A stretch of 64,000 nucleotides of DNA from Pseudomonadota bacterium (GTDB lineage Bacteria; Chloroflexota; UBA5177; JAJPKF01). The stretch covers positions 256,747-320,746 of the forward strand of contig JAJPKF010000019.1 of the NCBI GenBank assembly GCA_021323865.1, read 5' to 3'. Within the stretch, counting starts at the first letter, position 1, and every line of letters begins with the position of its first letter. The position numbers and the translations under genes are program-made. The notes under the pieces were generated by a model, which worked only from the letters and a program-made list of their open reading frames with translations, made no database searches and had not been told where the DNA came from. This document shows, one piece after another, positions 1 to 9,978 of this stretch.

Positions 1-474
1 CTGCACGGGGACGACAGCACCGAAGTCCTGACCAGCCGGCTTTCGGAACAGGGCGCGGAGCTGCTGCTCGGCACTCTCCCTGCCTGGCTGGCCGGCGAAT
101 TGTCCCCCCGTCCGCAGGATGAGTCGGCGGCGACCTACACGCAGCTCCTCACCAAGGAGCAGGGGCGCCTGGACTGGGCCAAGCCGGCCGAACTGCTGGA
201 GCGCGAGATCCGGGCGTTCGTTCCGTGGCCCGTCGCGTACACTCCCTGGGCCGAGGGAGTTCTGCGAATCTTCCGGGCTACCCTGATCTCCGACCGGGGA
301 ACCCCGGATGACCGGCCGGGGTCGATCGTCCGCTTGGAACCGAATGGCATTGTGGTGGCCACCGGGAGCGGCCTTCTGAGCCTGCTGGAAGTGCAGCCGC
401 AGGGTGGTCGACGCATGGCGGCCGCGGAGTTCGTCAGGGGCCATCCCGCCATCCGCTCGGCCATGCTCGGGTAA
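1..474 (+). CDS. fmt: Methionyl-tRNA formyltransferase, C-terminal part (5' truncated by window edge)
   Basis: Frame 1 is open from base 1 (LHGDDSTEVLTSRLSEQGAELL...); 'TYTQLLTKEQGRLDW...EIRAFVPWPVAYT' is typical of the Fmt C-terminal domain. Confidence 0.9.
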   Translation: MHGDDSTEVLTSRLSEQGAELLLGTLPAWLAGELSPRPQDESAATYTQLLTKEQGRLDWAKPAELLEREIRAFVPWPVAYTPWAEGVLRIFRATLISDRGTPDDRPGSIVRLEPNGIVVATGSGLLSLLEVQPQGGRRMAAAEFVRGHPAIRSAMLG

Positions 475-479
475 CCGGT

Positions 480-773
480 ATGGTTGTCGGCGTGTTGCGC
501 GTGATGATTCTGGTCCCGGAGAGCCGGTCATTGAAGGAGAAGCGGGCGGTCATGCGCTCGCTGAAGGGCCGGATCGAGAGCCGGTTCCGGGTGGCGGTCG
601 GTGAGGTCGGCGGGCTGGATGATCGACAGGAGGGAGAGCTGGGCATCGCCTGCGTGTCCACGACCGCCCGTCATGCCGACGAGGTGCTGGCCCACGTGGC
701 CGATTTTGCGGTCGAAAACGCCGGCGACGGCGTCATCACCCAAATGGACACGGAGATCGTGCACCTTGGCTGA
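480..773 (+). CDS. DUF503 family protein (YlxP-like)
   Basis: MVVGVLRVMILVPESRSLKEKRAVMRSLKGRIESRFRVAVGEVG... matches DUF503 pattern. Confidence 0.85.
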   Translation: MVVGVLRVMILVPESRSLKEKRAVMRSLKGRIESRFRVAVGEVGGLDDRQEGELGIACVSTTARHADEVLAHVADFAVENAGDGVITQMDTEIVHLG

Positions 774-1341
774 GCTGCGATCGCTGCAGCTGGTCGCCCT
801 GGACGAAGCTCAGCTCTTTCCCAGTGAATACGAGACCCGGGACTACTTCCGGGTGGAAACTGAGGACCTGTCCGAGAGCTACGGATGGCGGCTGGAGCGA
901 GCCAGGTCCCGCGCGGTGATCAAGCGACGGCTGTTTGGCGATCGCGTGGCCGATCTGGCCGAGTTCTACGGTCCACTTGAAGCGCTCGAATGCATTCTTG
1001 CGGAGGAGGAGGGTCAAACCGTGGGGCTCCTCACCTGGAAGCTCGAGCGCTGGAGCGGTTTGGTCTGGCTCTGTGACATCCGGGTTCGCCCGGAGCGTCG
1101 GGGCTCGGGAATCGGCACCGCCCTAGTGGCAGAGCTGGAGTGGTCAGCGGCGCGTGCCGGGGCACGCGGAATCATGCTCGAGACCCAGAACCTGAACTAC
1201 CCGGCCATCCGCTTCTACGAGTCCCGAGGGTTCCGTCTGGTGGGGCTCAATACCCATCTCTACGGTCTCGCCACGCGGCCACTCGAAGTGGCGCTTTACC
1301 TCTACCGTCCGTTGGACCGGGGGCCGGTCAGCCGGCGCTAG
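766..1341 (+). CDS. GNAT family N-acetyltransferase
   Basis: Likely TTG start at 766 overlapping the DUF503 stop; 'VRPERRGSGIGTALVAELEWSA...NYPAIRFYESRGFR' acetyl-CoA binding motifs. Confidence 0.85.
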   Translation: MAELRSLQLVALDEAQLFPSEYETRDYFRVETEDLSESYGWRLERARSRAVIKRRLFGDRVADLAEFYGPLEALECILAEEEGQTVGLLTWKLERWSGLVWLCDIRVRPERRGSGIGTALVAELEWSAARAGARGIMLETQNLNYPAIRFYESRGFRLVGLNTHLYGLATRPLEVALYLYRPLDRGPVSRR

Positions 1342-1398
1342 TCTTAGACAGAATTGCCGCGACTGTCGCGACCAGCTGTTCATGGAAAGTGAAGGGCC

Positions 1399-3366
1399 AT
1401 GACCACGGAGATGCAGAGCCACTTCGACGTCCTGCTGGCAGAGGATCGACGGTACCGGCCACGGCCCGAGTTCACTTCGGAGGCCAACGTTTCGGATCCG
1501 ACGATTTACGAGAAGGCGGCCGCCGACCCTGAGGCGTTTTGGGCGGAGCAGGCGCGAGAGCTGGAATGGTTTACGCCCTGGGAGACGGTCCTAGAGTGGG
1601 ACCGTCCGTGGGCGAAGTGGTTTCGCGGTGGACGGATGAACGCGTCCTACAACTGCCTTGACCGGCACCTCGGGACACGTGGCGCAAAGCGGGCAATTGT
1701 GTGGGAGGGTGAATTCGGAGAGGAGCGCACGCTCACCTACCGCGAGCTGCATTGCGAGGTCTGCCGGTTCGCCAATGTCCTCAAGCACCTCGGCCTGCGT
1801 GTGGGTGATCGTGTCGCCATCTACATGGGCATGGTGCCGGAGCTGCCCATCGCCATGCTCGCCTGTGCCCGAATCGGCTGCCCTCACAGCGTCGTCTTCG
1901 GCGGATTCTCGCCGGAGTCCCTCTCGGACCGCATCAACGACGCCGAGGCACGCGTACTGATTACACAGGATGGCGGGTTTCGCCGAGGGAGCGTCGTTCC
2001 CCTCAAGCAGAACGCCGACGCGGCGCTGGAGCGATCGGCGAGCATCGAGCACGTGGTCGTGCTTCGCCGTGCCGGCGATCGAGCACCGGTAAAGATGTGC
2101 GAGGGGCGGGACCGGTGGTGGCATGAGCTGATAGAAGGCGTCGAGGATGAGTGTGATGCGGAGCCACTGGATTCCGAGCACATGCTCTACATCCTGTACA
2201 CGTCGGGTACGACCGGCAAACCCAAGGGCATCGTGCACACGACGGCCGGTTATCTCCTGGGGACCGCTCTCACCACGAAATGGGTTTTCGATCTCAAAGA
2301 GGACGACGTCTACTGGTGCACGGCGGACATCGGCTGGGTCACCGGGCACAGCTACATCGTGTACGGCCCGCTTGCCAATGGCGCGACGTGTGTGATGTAC
2401 GAGGGCGCCCCTGACTATCCCGACAAGGATCGCTTCTGGGATCTGGTCGCGAGGCATCAGGTAACCGTCCTGTATACGGCGCCCACCTCAATCCGGATGT
2501 TCATGAAGTGGGGAGCCGAATATCCGCAGAGGCATGACCTTTCATCGCTGCGCCTCTTGGGTAGCGTGGGCGAGCCGATCAACCCCGAGGCGTGGGTCTG
2601 GTACAACCAACACATCGGCGGGGGCAGATGCCCCATCGTGGATACCTGGTGGCAGACCGAGACAGGCATGATCCTGATCACCCCGCTGCCCGGCTTGACG
2701 GAGACAGTGCCCGGTTCGGCAACCGTACCGTTCCCGGGCATTTCCGCCTCCATCGTGGACGAGAACGGCGAAGAGATCGAACCGGGCACAGCCGCCGGTT
2801 ATCTATGTATCAACCACCCGTGGCCCGCCATGTTCCGCACCATATTCCGGGATCCCGATCGCTTCGTCGAGAACTACTGGGCGCGCTTTCCGGGCCGCTA
2901 CTTCACGGGCGATGGGGCCAAGCAGCTTGAGAACGGGTACTTTGCGATCATCGGCCGGGTCGACGACGTGTTGAACGTGGCGGGTCATCGCATCGGGACG
3001 TGGGAGGTGGAAAGCGCCCTGATCGACTCCGGCGACGTGGCCGAAGCGGCGGTCGTGGGGATGCAACATGAGATCAAGGGCCAGGGCATCGCGGCGTTCG
3101 TCACCTTGAAGGGAGACATCGAAGGGACCGACAGTGAGCAGGAGAAGCTTCGCAGACATGTGGCCGAGAAGATCGGGCCAATCGCCAGACCCGACCAGAT
3201 CATCTTTGCCGCCGATCTGCCCAAAACGCGGAGCGCGAAGATCATGCGGCGCCTACTCCGCGATATCGCCGACGGCCGGGTCCTCGGTGACACCACCACA
3301 CTGGCCGATCCGGCCGTGGTGGAGCAGCTAAAGAGTCAGTACGAGGCTCAGGGCAAGACCGAATAG
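1399..3366 (+). CDS. acs: Acetyl-CoA synthetase (AMP-forming)
   Basis: 655 aa; [60 protein letters not shown] motifs. Confidence 0.95.
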   Translation: MTTEMQSHFDVLLAEDRRYRPRPEFTSEANVSDPTIYEKAAADPEAFWAEQARELEWFTPWETVLEWDRPWAKWFRGGRMNASYNCLDRHLGTRGAKRAIVWEGEFGEERTLTYRELHCEVCRFANVLKHLGLRVGDRVAIYMGMVPELPIAMLACARIGCPHSVVFGGFSPESLSDRINDAEARVLITQDGGFRRGSVVPLKQNADAALERSASIEHVVVLRRAGDRAPVKMCEGRDRWWHELIEGVEDECDAEPLDSEHMLYILYTSGTTGKPKGIVHTTAGYLLGTALTTKWVFDLKEDDVYWCTADIGWVTGHSYIVYGPLANGATCVMYEGAPDYPDKDRFWDLVARHQVTVLYTAPTSIRMFMKWGAEYPQRHDLSSLRLLGSVGEPINPEAWVWYNQHIGGGRCPIVDTWWQTETGMILITPLPGLTETVPGSATVPFPGISASIVDENGEEIEPGTAAGYLCINHPWPAMFRTIFRDPDRFVENYWARFPGRYFTGDGAKQLENGYFAIIGRVDDVLNVAGHRIGTWEVESALIDSGDVAEAAVVGMQHEIKGQGIAAFVTLKGDIEGTDSEQEKLRRHVAEKIGPIARPDQIIFAADLPKTRSAKIMRRLLRDIADGRVLGDTTTLADPAVVEQLKSQYEAQGKTE

Positions 3367-3568
3367 CTCTGCAGGCGTCGAAGGCGTGCTGGGAACGGAA
3401 TGCTCGCCGCGACGTCCATTCACGCGTTGGAACCGGCTTCCGTCGCGGTCCCGCCTAGGCGGGGCGCCTGTCAACTCGTCATGCCGCACGGTGCGGCACC
3501 TCGCTATTCGTAAACGCCTTGGCCTCTCTAAGATGGGGTCGAGGATCCGACTGGGAGGTGAGGGATTC

Positions 3569-4150
3569 ATGCGTGTCCTGCTGATTGCAGCCGGGCTGGG
3601 GCTCGGGTTGCTGGTATTCGGTGGCTGTGGCTCCAAGGCTGCCCACCCGAAGCCCACGCCCACCCCGACATCGACTGCTACTTCAACGCCCGTCCCCTCA
3701 CCAACCAGCACCGGGCCAACGTCCACGGCGGTTGGGGCCTCACCGACACCCGCGGCCACGTCGACGAGCAGTGCCCCCACACCCACGGGGACCGCCGTGA
3801 CGCCCACCGTCGCTGCATCGGCTACTGCGACCTCCGTCGGCCCCACCGGCTCGGCCGTCGCGGTGGTGGGCGCGTTCGCCCAGGCGGTTGTCAGCGGCAA
3901 CAAGAATCTTGCGGCCAGTTATCTCACCGCTTCCCAAGCCGGCGCAGTCCCGAATGCCCACGCTGCCTACCAGCTTGCCCTGCTGCCGGGGCCGCCCGTT
4001 AGCTACACCTATCGGGTCGTGGGTCGGCTGGCCCGCAACACCGGCTCACTCCGGGTGACCTTCCGCTTGAAGAGAGGCACGGTGGTGGACAGCATCATTC
4101 CGGATCGTGTGAACGGCAAGTGGCTGATCGGCTTCATCTCCAAGGCCTGA
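3569..4150 (+). CDS. Putative lipoprotein with Pro/Thr/Ser-rich linker
   Basis: MRVLLIAAGLGLGLLVFGGCGSK lipobox followed by PTPTPTSTATSTPVPSPTS low-complexity region. Confidence 0.7.
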   Translation: MRVLLIAAGLGLGLLVFGGCGSKAAHPKPTPTPTSTATSTPVPSPTSTGPTSTAVGASPTPAATSTSSAPTPTGTAVTPTVAASATATSVGPTGSAVAVVGAFAQAVVSGNKNLAASYLTASQAGAVPNAHAAYQLALLPGPPVSYTYRVVGRLARNTGSLRVTFRLKRGTVVDSIIPDRVNGKWLIGFISKA

Positions 4151-4156
4151 CAAGGG

Positions 4157-4927
4157 TCAGCTCTCCTCGACGTCCACTTCATCGATGGAGCGATGAAACA
4201 GGCGCTCCACATTCTCACCGAAGACCAGTGCCTCATCCTCGTCACCAAGGCCCAGTTGCTTGACGCGTTCAATGCTCTGGGCCGGGTCCCCGTAGGGGAA
4301 GTCCGAAGCATAGAGCAGGCGCTCCGGTCCCACCCGGCTGACCAAGACGCGATCGAGGCGGGAGTGACTGGTGGTGAAGTGCACCCTGGGGTTGGTTTGC
4401 AGGCGGCCGACGATGTTCTCCTCACCACCGCTGAAGACGCCCATGCTGGGGATGATGACGGTCAGCTCGGGGAAGCGCGCCACGAACTCGAGTGTGACGG
4501 CGAAGTCCTCCTCGAACATGATGGGCATATCGTAGAAAGCGAGGGCCGACATGAGGCCAGTAAACTCCGGCGATTCCATGGTCATGACCGCGAACTCCAG
4601 CTCATGTCGGTCAACGCGCCCGGTCCGGTCTTCCGATTCGGCGAACCAGCCGTGCCACCGCACGCCGCAGTAGTCCTCCAGGTTGGGCGGGTTCTCCAGG
4701 TCCAGTCGGGTGTCCGTGAAGGGGTTCCCGCCTGCGTAATAGAAGGGATAGCAGTCGAACTCCTGGCCACTCATGAGCACGTAGCGGTTGTCGGCCGTGA
4801 GGTCAGGGCTCTGGGCGTCGGCAAAGATCACTGCGGAATCGGTGTCGAACCGGCGTAGCGCCGCCAGTGCGTCGCCAGTCGGCATGCTTCGGGCCGACAC
4901 ATGCACGGCCGCATCAATCAGGATCAC
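4157..4927 (-). CDS. Amidohydrolase-related TIM-barrel protein
   Basis: MILIDAAVHVSARSMPTG... and 'ERLLYASDFPYGDPAQSIERVKQLGL...VFGENVERLF' typical of amidohydrolase 2 family. Confidence 0.7.
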   Translation of the reverse strand: MILIDAAVHVSARSMPTGDALAALRRFDTDSAVIFADAQSPDLTADNRYVLMSGQEFDCYPFYYAGGNPFTDTRLDLENPPNLEDYCGVRWHGWFAESEDRTGRVDRHELEFAVMTMESPEFTGLMSALAFYDMPIMFEEDFAVTLEFVARFPELTVIIPSMGVFSGGEENIVGRLQTNPRVHFTTSHSRLDRVLVSRVGPERLLYASDFPYGDPAQSIERVKQLGLGDEDEALVFGENVERLFHRSIDEVDVEES

Positions 4928-5010
4928 GGTGGCTCACTACCCGGATACAATGGGCCGCCTCGGGCCTCATTGCATCCTAGCCGAGTCGCCCGCCATCCTC
5001 GGAGGTCGTC

Positions 5011-6081
5011 ATACCCGAATCCTGGTCCGCTCTTGGTCGTGAGGCGCTGCGTCACCGACTGATCAGTCTTGGCGAGCCCGGGTTCCGGGCGGATCAGCTC
5101 TTTGAGGCGGTACACGGACGTGGAGCCTGGCTTTGGGACCAGGTCTTTGGGCTTCCCCGAGCGCTCCGCGGCCGGTTGGAGGACCTCGCGCCTCTGCGTT
5201 CGCTTGAGGTCGTGGCCGATCGGATTTCCAAGTCCGACGGCACGAACAAGATCCTGTTCCGTGCTGCCGACGGCGGTCTGGTAGAGAGCGTGCTCATGTC
5301 TGGTGGGCCGAGAAGCTCGCCTCGATTCACCGTGTGCGTCAGCTGCCAGATCGGCTGCCCGGCGGGCTGCAGCTTCTGCGCCAGCGGGATCGCGGGCTTC
5401 GGGCGCAACCTGACGACCGCCGAGATTGCGGACCAGGTTGAGCTGTTCGCCGGCCGGCTCCGTGCCCAGGGGAAACGGCTTGACAACGTGGTCTACATGG
5501 GAATGGGTGAGCCCTTTCTCAATTACAACCGAGTCATGGCGTCTATCAGGTTGATTACCCGAGACGGCGGTCTCGGTTTGGGGACGCGGCGGGTGACGGT
5601 CTCCACGGTGGGCATCGTTCCCGGCATCCGCCGCTTCGCACGGGAGCCTGGTGAGGTGAACTTGGCGATCTCGCTGCATGCACCTGATGCTGAGCTGCGA
5701 CGCTCCATCGTGCCCTATGAGGAGCGCTACCCGATTGGGGAGATTCTGGAGGCGGCCCGCGACTACGTGCGCTCCACTCGCAGGCGGGTCAGCTTCGAGT
5801 ACGTGCTGCTCCGGAACACCAATGACGGTCTGAACCTCGCGGGCGACCTGGGACGGCTCCTGACCCCTCTCCGGCCGCTGGCCCATGTGAACCTTATCCC
5901 CTGGAACCCCTTTGGCGATGCCGGCTTCAGCGCCTCAACCCGGGAGCGCGCCGACCGCTTCGCGGCTGCCATACGTGTGTGGGGCATTCCGGCGACGGTC
6001 CGCTACTCCAAAGGCCTGGATATCGACGCGGCGTGCGGCCAGCTACGCATGCAGTCGTTGCTGCAGCAACGGGCGTCATGA
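5011..6081 (+). CDS. rlmN: Dual-specificity RNA methyltransferase RlmN (start codon uncertain; see findings)
   Basis: CVSCQIGCPAGCSFCASG radical SAM cluster; N-terminal GEPGFRADQLFEAVHGRG domain lies upstream of the first canonical start at 5176 (TTG). Confidence 0.9.
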   Translation: MPESWSALGREALRHRLISLGEPGFRADQLFEAVHGRGAWLWDQVFGLPRALRGRLEDLAPLRSLEVVADRISKSDGTNKILFRAADGGLVESVLMSGGPRSSPRFTVCVSCQIGCPAGCSFCASGIAGFGRNLTTAEIADQVELFAGRLRAQGKRLDNVVYMGMGEPFLNYNRVMASIRLITRDGGLGLGTRRVTVSTVGIVPGIRRFAREPGEVNLAISLHAPDAELRRSIVPYEERYPIGEILEAARDYVRSTRRRVSFEYVLLRNTNDGLNLAGDLGRLLTPLRPLAHVNLIPWNPFGDAGFSASTRERADRFAAAIRVWGIPATVRYSKGLDIDAACGQLRMQSLLQQRAS

Positions 6082-6779
6082 GCGAGCTGCCGGCTGTGCG
6101 CCCTCTGGCCATCTGTCCGTCCGTGCTCACGGCGGACTTCGGTCATCTTGCCGACGCGGTGGCCGCGGCGGAGGAGGCCGGCGCAGACCGACTGCACTTG
6201 GATGTCATGGATGGCCATTTCGTCCCCAACATCACATTTGGCCCCGTCGTCGTAGCGTCCCTCCGCCGGGTGAGTCGTCTGCCGTTCGATGTGCACTTGA
6301 TGATCGAGGACGCCGAAGCCTACGTCGATGCCTTCCAAGAGGCCGGGGCCGATCGGCTCTTCGTCCACATCGAGGCCACAGAGCATCTGCACCGCCTGGT
6401 GCAGCGGATTCGCTCCGCCGGTGCATCGCCGGCTGTGGCGCTAAACCCCGCGACCCCCATCATTGATCTCGAAGAGATAGTGCCCGTCGTCGACTCGGTG
6501 CTTGTAATGAGCGTAAATCCAGGATTCGGGGGCCAGTCGTTCATCGAAACCACGCCCCGGAAGATCTTTCGCACGCGCCGGCTCTTGGACCGCTGGAACC
6601 CCAGCTGCTCCCTGGCGGTTGACGGCGGCATCGAGGTTGAAACGGCCGGGCGGGCGGTGGAGGCCGGCGCCGACACGTTGGTCGCCGGGTCCTCGGTCTT
6701 CAACGAACAGGGCAGCCCAGCAGAAAACATCGAACGGTTGCGGGCGGCAGCCACTGAGGCACGAACGCCCGACGGCTAG
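6078..6779 (+). CDS. rpe: Ribulose-phosphate 3-epimerase
   Basis: ATGA overlap with rlmN; ICPSVLTADFGHLADAV, HLDVMDGHFVPNITFGP, VMSVNPGFGGQSFIE, VDGGIEVETA. Confidence 0.95.
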   Translation: MSELPAVRPLAICPSVLTADFGHLADAVAAAEEAGADRLHLDVMDGHFVPNITFGPVVVASLRRVSRLPFDVHLMIEDAEAYVDAFQEAGADRLFVHIEATEHLHRLVQRIRSAGASPAVALNPATPIIDLEEIVPVVDSVLVMSVNPGFGGQSFIETTPRKIFRTRRLLDRWNPSCSLAVDGGIEVETAGRAVEAGADTLVAGSSVFNEQGSPAENIERLRAAATEARTPDG

Positions 6780-6797
6780 ATGCATTCGCCGGTTGAG

Positions 6798-7004
6798 CTA
6801 GGCCGTCTTCTGTCGGGTCCGGAGGCAGCGCGTACAGATGTGCACCCGCTGCAGCTTTCCGTCCACGAGGATCCGAGTACGCTGAACGTTGGGATTGAAG
6901 ACACGGTTGGTCTTGGGGGCGCGAAGCTCCCACTTACCGCCGTGGTTGTACCGGATGTTGCGGCCGAACATCTTGCTCTTGCCGCAGAAGTCACACTGAG
7001 CCAC
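6798..7004 (-). CDS. rpmB: 50S ribosomal protein L28 (Cys-containing form)
   Basis: MAQCDFCGKSKMFGRNIRYNHGGKWELRAPKTNRVFNPNVQ...VHICTRCLRT. Confidence 0.9.
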   Translation of the reverse strand: MAQCDFCGKSKMFGRNIRYNHGGKWELRAPKTNRVFNPNVQRTRILVDGKLQRVHICTRCLRTRQKTA

Positions 7005-7248
7005 GCGCCGGGCACTCCTTCAGTCTGTTGGCAGGCGCTATCGCCTCGCCGACCCGTCGAGTCTAGCATTCCCACCAGACGAGGGGCCGTAGGTCCAGGG
7101 CACGATTGGCGGCCGGAAAGCTGCCGGCTCCCGATTCGGGATTGGAGAAGGTCTTGCCCGATGCTGGACAGCGGAACGTGTGTGAGGGGAATCACGACGA
7201 TGCTTGGGTTCGCTCATAGATAATCAACTATTGGATAAAGATTATTCA

Positions 7249-8274
7249 ATGCGAGTTCCATCAATGTCTGAAGCTCTGCTGCCTGACGAACCCGCCATCG
7301 AAGCTCATAACCTCCGTCGTCTGTATTGGCGCCGCAGCCGCCCATTCGCTCGACGGCAGGAGGTAGAGGCAGTCAAGGACATCAGCCTGACCGTCCGCAG
7401 GGGCATGATCTTCGGCATGCTCGGACCCAACGGGGCGGGCAAGACCACCACCATCAAGATGCTGTCTACCCTCTTGACACCAACCGCAGGCACCGCGCGG
7501 GTCGCGGGTTACGACGTGGTGCGCGACGACCGAGCGGTTCGGCGCAGCCTCGGTGTGGTCTTGGGCGGCGACCGAGGGCTCTATGGAAAGCTGAGCGCGC
7601 GTGACAACCTGATCTACTTCGGGCACCTCTACGGCATGAGGTCGGCAGCAATCCGGACAGCCGTCGCGGAAAAGCTGGAGCTGGTGGGACTCACGGAGCG
7701 TGCCGGTGACCGAGTGGAGGGCTATTCCCGAGGGATGAAGCAGCGGCTGCATCTGGCCAAGGCTCTTCTGCACGATCCTCCCATCCTGATCCTCGACGAG
7801 CCGACCATCGGTCTGGATCCGGCTGCGGCCATGGACCTCCGGCGGGAGATTGCGGCCCTTGCCCCGACACATACGGTTCTCCTTACAACGCACGACATGA
7901 CAGAGGCCGACGCGCTGTGCGAGCAGATTGCCATCGTCGACCGGGGCCTCATTGTGGCGCAGGGCACGCCCGAGCAGCTGAAGGCTCGGGTGGCGGCCCG
8001 CCGCCGGGTGATCGTGGCGGTCGAGGCCCTCAATGGCCGCGCCCCTGCGGTCGCCTCCGCCTTCGCGGCCATTCCCGAGGTAACCGTCAGTGGTCCGGAG
8101 TATGACGCCGACGGCGCAGCTCAGTGGAGCCTGATGTGCGTCGACACAACCCAAGCACTCGATGCGGCTCTCTCTGCCCTCCGCACCCAGGGCGTGGGGG
8201 TCCGAACCATCCGAGTCATCGAGCCGTCGCTCGAGGACGCCTTTCTGGCAGTTGCCGGTCGGTCATTCGAGTGA
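7249..8274 (+). CDS. ABC-2 type transporter ATP-binding protein (daunorubicin-resistance-like)
   Basis: GPNGAGKTTTIKMLSTLLTPTAG, YSRGMKQRLHLAKALLHDPPILILDEPTIGLDP. Confidence 0.92.
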   Translation: MRVPSMSEALLPDEPAIEAHNLRRLYWRRSRPFARRQEVEAVKDISLTVRRGMIFGMLGPNGAGKTTTIKMLSTLLTPTAGTARVAGYDVVRDDRAVRRSLGVVLGGDRGLYGKLSARDNLIYFGHLYGMRSAAIRTAVAEKLELVGLTERAGDRVEGYSRGMKQRLHLAKALLHDPPILILDEPTIGLDPAAAMDLRREIAALAPTHTVLLTTHDMTEADALCEQIAIVDRGLIVAQGTPEQLKARVAARRRVIVAVEALNGRAPAVASAFAAIPEVTVSGPEYDADGAAQWSLMCVDTTQALDAALSALRTQGVGVRTIRVIEPSLEDAFLAVAGRSFE

Positions 8275-9101
8275 TACCGTCGGAGTCCCTGCAGGGCAAC
8301 GAGGTGGCGTGGGCGCTCTCAGTGACCCTGGCGACGGGGCGGGCGTTCCTGACGCGTATGAGCGCCTACCTGATTCAGTTCGTTCGCTGGCCACTGGGAC
8401 CGCTGCTGATCTTCGCCGTCTGGCGGGTCATGTACGGCGCCTCGGGTCGGACGGTCGTGGGTGGCGCCAGCCTGTCGGGATTCCTGGTCACGGGCATCTT
8501 TGGCTCGGTACTGCTGTCGTCGAGCATATGGACCAGCGGCTATGCCATCGAGTGGGAGCGCGACGAGGGCACCAGTGGCTCCCTATTCCTCTCACCGGCG
8601 AGCCGGGCGGCGGTGATCGCCGGGTATGGCCTCGGCTCCTTCGTCTGGTTCCTGCCTTGCTTCATCATGGTGACGCTCTTGGGCGTGGCCACGGGGGCGA
8701 CGCTGAACATCGGGAGTATGGCCGCCGCCGCGCTGGGCGCGCTTGCGATGGTGACGGCCTCCCTGAGCATGGGCTTCACGCTCGCCGGCCTCTTCATCCT
8801 GTCGCGCCGCGGCAATCTCATCGCCAACGTCATGCAGCCGCCGCTCCTGCTGCTGGGCGGCTTCGCCGTTCCCATCGCACGCCTTCCGCTCTCGGTGCGC
8901 TGGATCTCAAACGGCCTGCCCATCACCCACGCCCTGGAGGCGTTCCGGCCGGCAGTCCTGACCGGCGCCGGCCTGGCAACGACGGGTCGCGAGCTGGCGC
9001 TGTCATTCGGCGTCTCGGCGGCCTACGTGGTCGCCGGTCTGCTGGCGCTGCGCCGTGTAGAGCACGTGGCGCGAAGGCTGGGACAGCTTGATCTCTATTA
9101 G
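8271..9101 (+). CDS. ABC-2 type permease
   Basis: GTG start in GTGA overlap with ATPase gene; multiple TM segments; 'PPLLLLGGFAVPIARLP' typical of ABC-2 permeases. Confidence 0.85.
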   Translation: MIPSESLQGNEVAWALSVTLATGRAFLTRMSAYLIQFVRWPLGPLLIFAVWRVMYGASGRTVVGGASLSGFLVTGIFGSVLLSSSIWTSGYAIEWERDEGTSGSLFLSPASRAAVIAGYGLGSFVWFLPCFIMVTLLGVATGATLNIGSMAAAALGALAMVTASLSMGFTLAGLFILSRRGNLIANVMQPPLLLLGGFAVPIARLPLSVRWISNGLPITHALEAFRPAVLTGAGLATTGRELALSFGVSAAYVVAGLLALRRVEHVARRLGQLDLY

Positions 9102-9900
9102 AGGTGAATCGTTCGGCCTCGGATTGCGAGCGGTGGCGGCCTCGTGGTCGGCGCGCATGAAGGAGCAGCTGGTTATCTCGGGCGCCCTCGGGTACCTTGG
9201 GCTCTGGATCGGCCTTCCCGTTTTCCAGCTGGCGACCGCTGGTCTCATCTATGAGGGCAGGAACCCGGCGCTCGTGCCCTATGCGGTTGTGGGAACCGCC
9301 ACCAGCACACTGGTCTTCACCATGCTGTACAACGTCGGTCAGACATTGGACACGGAGCGGCTGCGGGGCACTCTCATTGGGCTCTTCCTGGCACCGGCGC
9401 CACGCATCGCCTGGCTCACCGGCTTCGCCCTGGCCGGGGCCTTCGAGACCTCTCTGGCCGCAGCCAGCACCGTGGGCTTCGGCATGCTCGTCTTCGGCGT
9501 GCGGTTCGACGTCGACTGGCCCGCACTGCTGGTCAGCCTTGGCCTTCTTCTTCTGGGCTTATGGGGGTTGGGGTTTGTCTTTTCGGCCATCGGCCTGTGG
9601 AGCAGGCGCTCAAACGACGTCTCCAATCTGGTATCGCCGGTCATGCTGTTGCTGGGCAGCGTCTACTATCCGATCACCGCGCTGCCATTGTGGCTCCGTC
9701 TGCCGGCCCGGGCGCTGCCGCTTTCCTATGGGGTGCAGGCCCTCGTTGAGGCGTCACTGCACCACCGTCCACTGTCAACCCTGACGGCGAAGATCATACC
9801 GCTGGCCGGGTTCGCGGTCCTGCTGCCACTGGCCGGGATCGCCGCGTTTCGCTGGGTGGAACACGGCGCGCGGCGACGAGGCGACCTCGACCTCTACTGA
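9088..9900 (+). CDS. ABC-2 type permease (second subunit)
   Basis: Overlaps preceding gene; 'SPVMLLLGSVYYPITALPLWLR' ABC-2 signature; shares 'RVEHvARRxGxLDLY' C-terminus with the first permease. Confidence 0.85.
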   Translation: MISIRGESFGLGLRAVAASWSARMKEQLVISGALGYLGLWIGLPVFQLATAGLIYEGRNPALVPYAVVGTATSTLVFTMLYNVGQTLDTERLRGTLIGLFLAPAPRIAWLTGFALAGAFETSLAAASTVGFGMLVFGVRFDVDWPALLVSLGLLLLGLWGLGFVFSAIGLWSRRSNDVSNLVSPVMLLLGSVYYPITALPLWLRLPARALPLSYGVQALVEASLHHRPLSTLTAKIIPLAGFAVLLPLAGIAAFRWVEHGARRRGDLDLY

Positions 9901-9944
9901 CGATTCGTCGATGTCACTGTCCTGAACGAGCGCCAATTTTGGTA

Positions 9945-9973
9945 TTGACAGCGCGACTGCTTCTTGCTATGGT
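9945..9973 (+). promoter_or_regulatory. Sigma70-type promoter
   Basis: TTGACA (9945-9950), 17-bp spacer, TATGGT (9968-9973). Confidence 0.75.
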
Positions 9974-9978
9974 AAGGA

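Noticed and set aside
1591-2457. 288-aa minus-strand ORF antisense to acs
   Set aside because: No domain signature, lies entirely within a strongly supported gene; GC-driven antisense ORF. The same applies to 15608-16762, 4924-5886, 7261-8154, 36802-37818, 38393-39283, 41148-42143 and 51084-52493.
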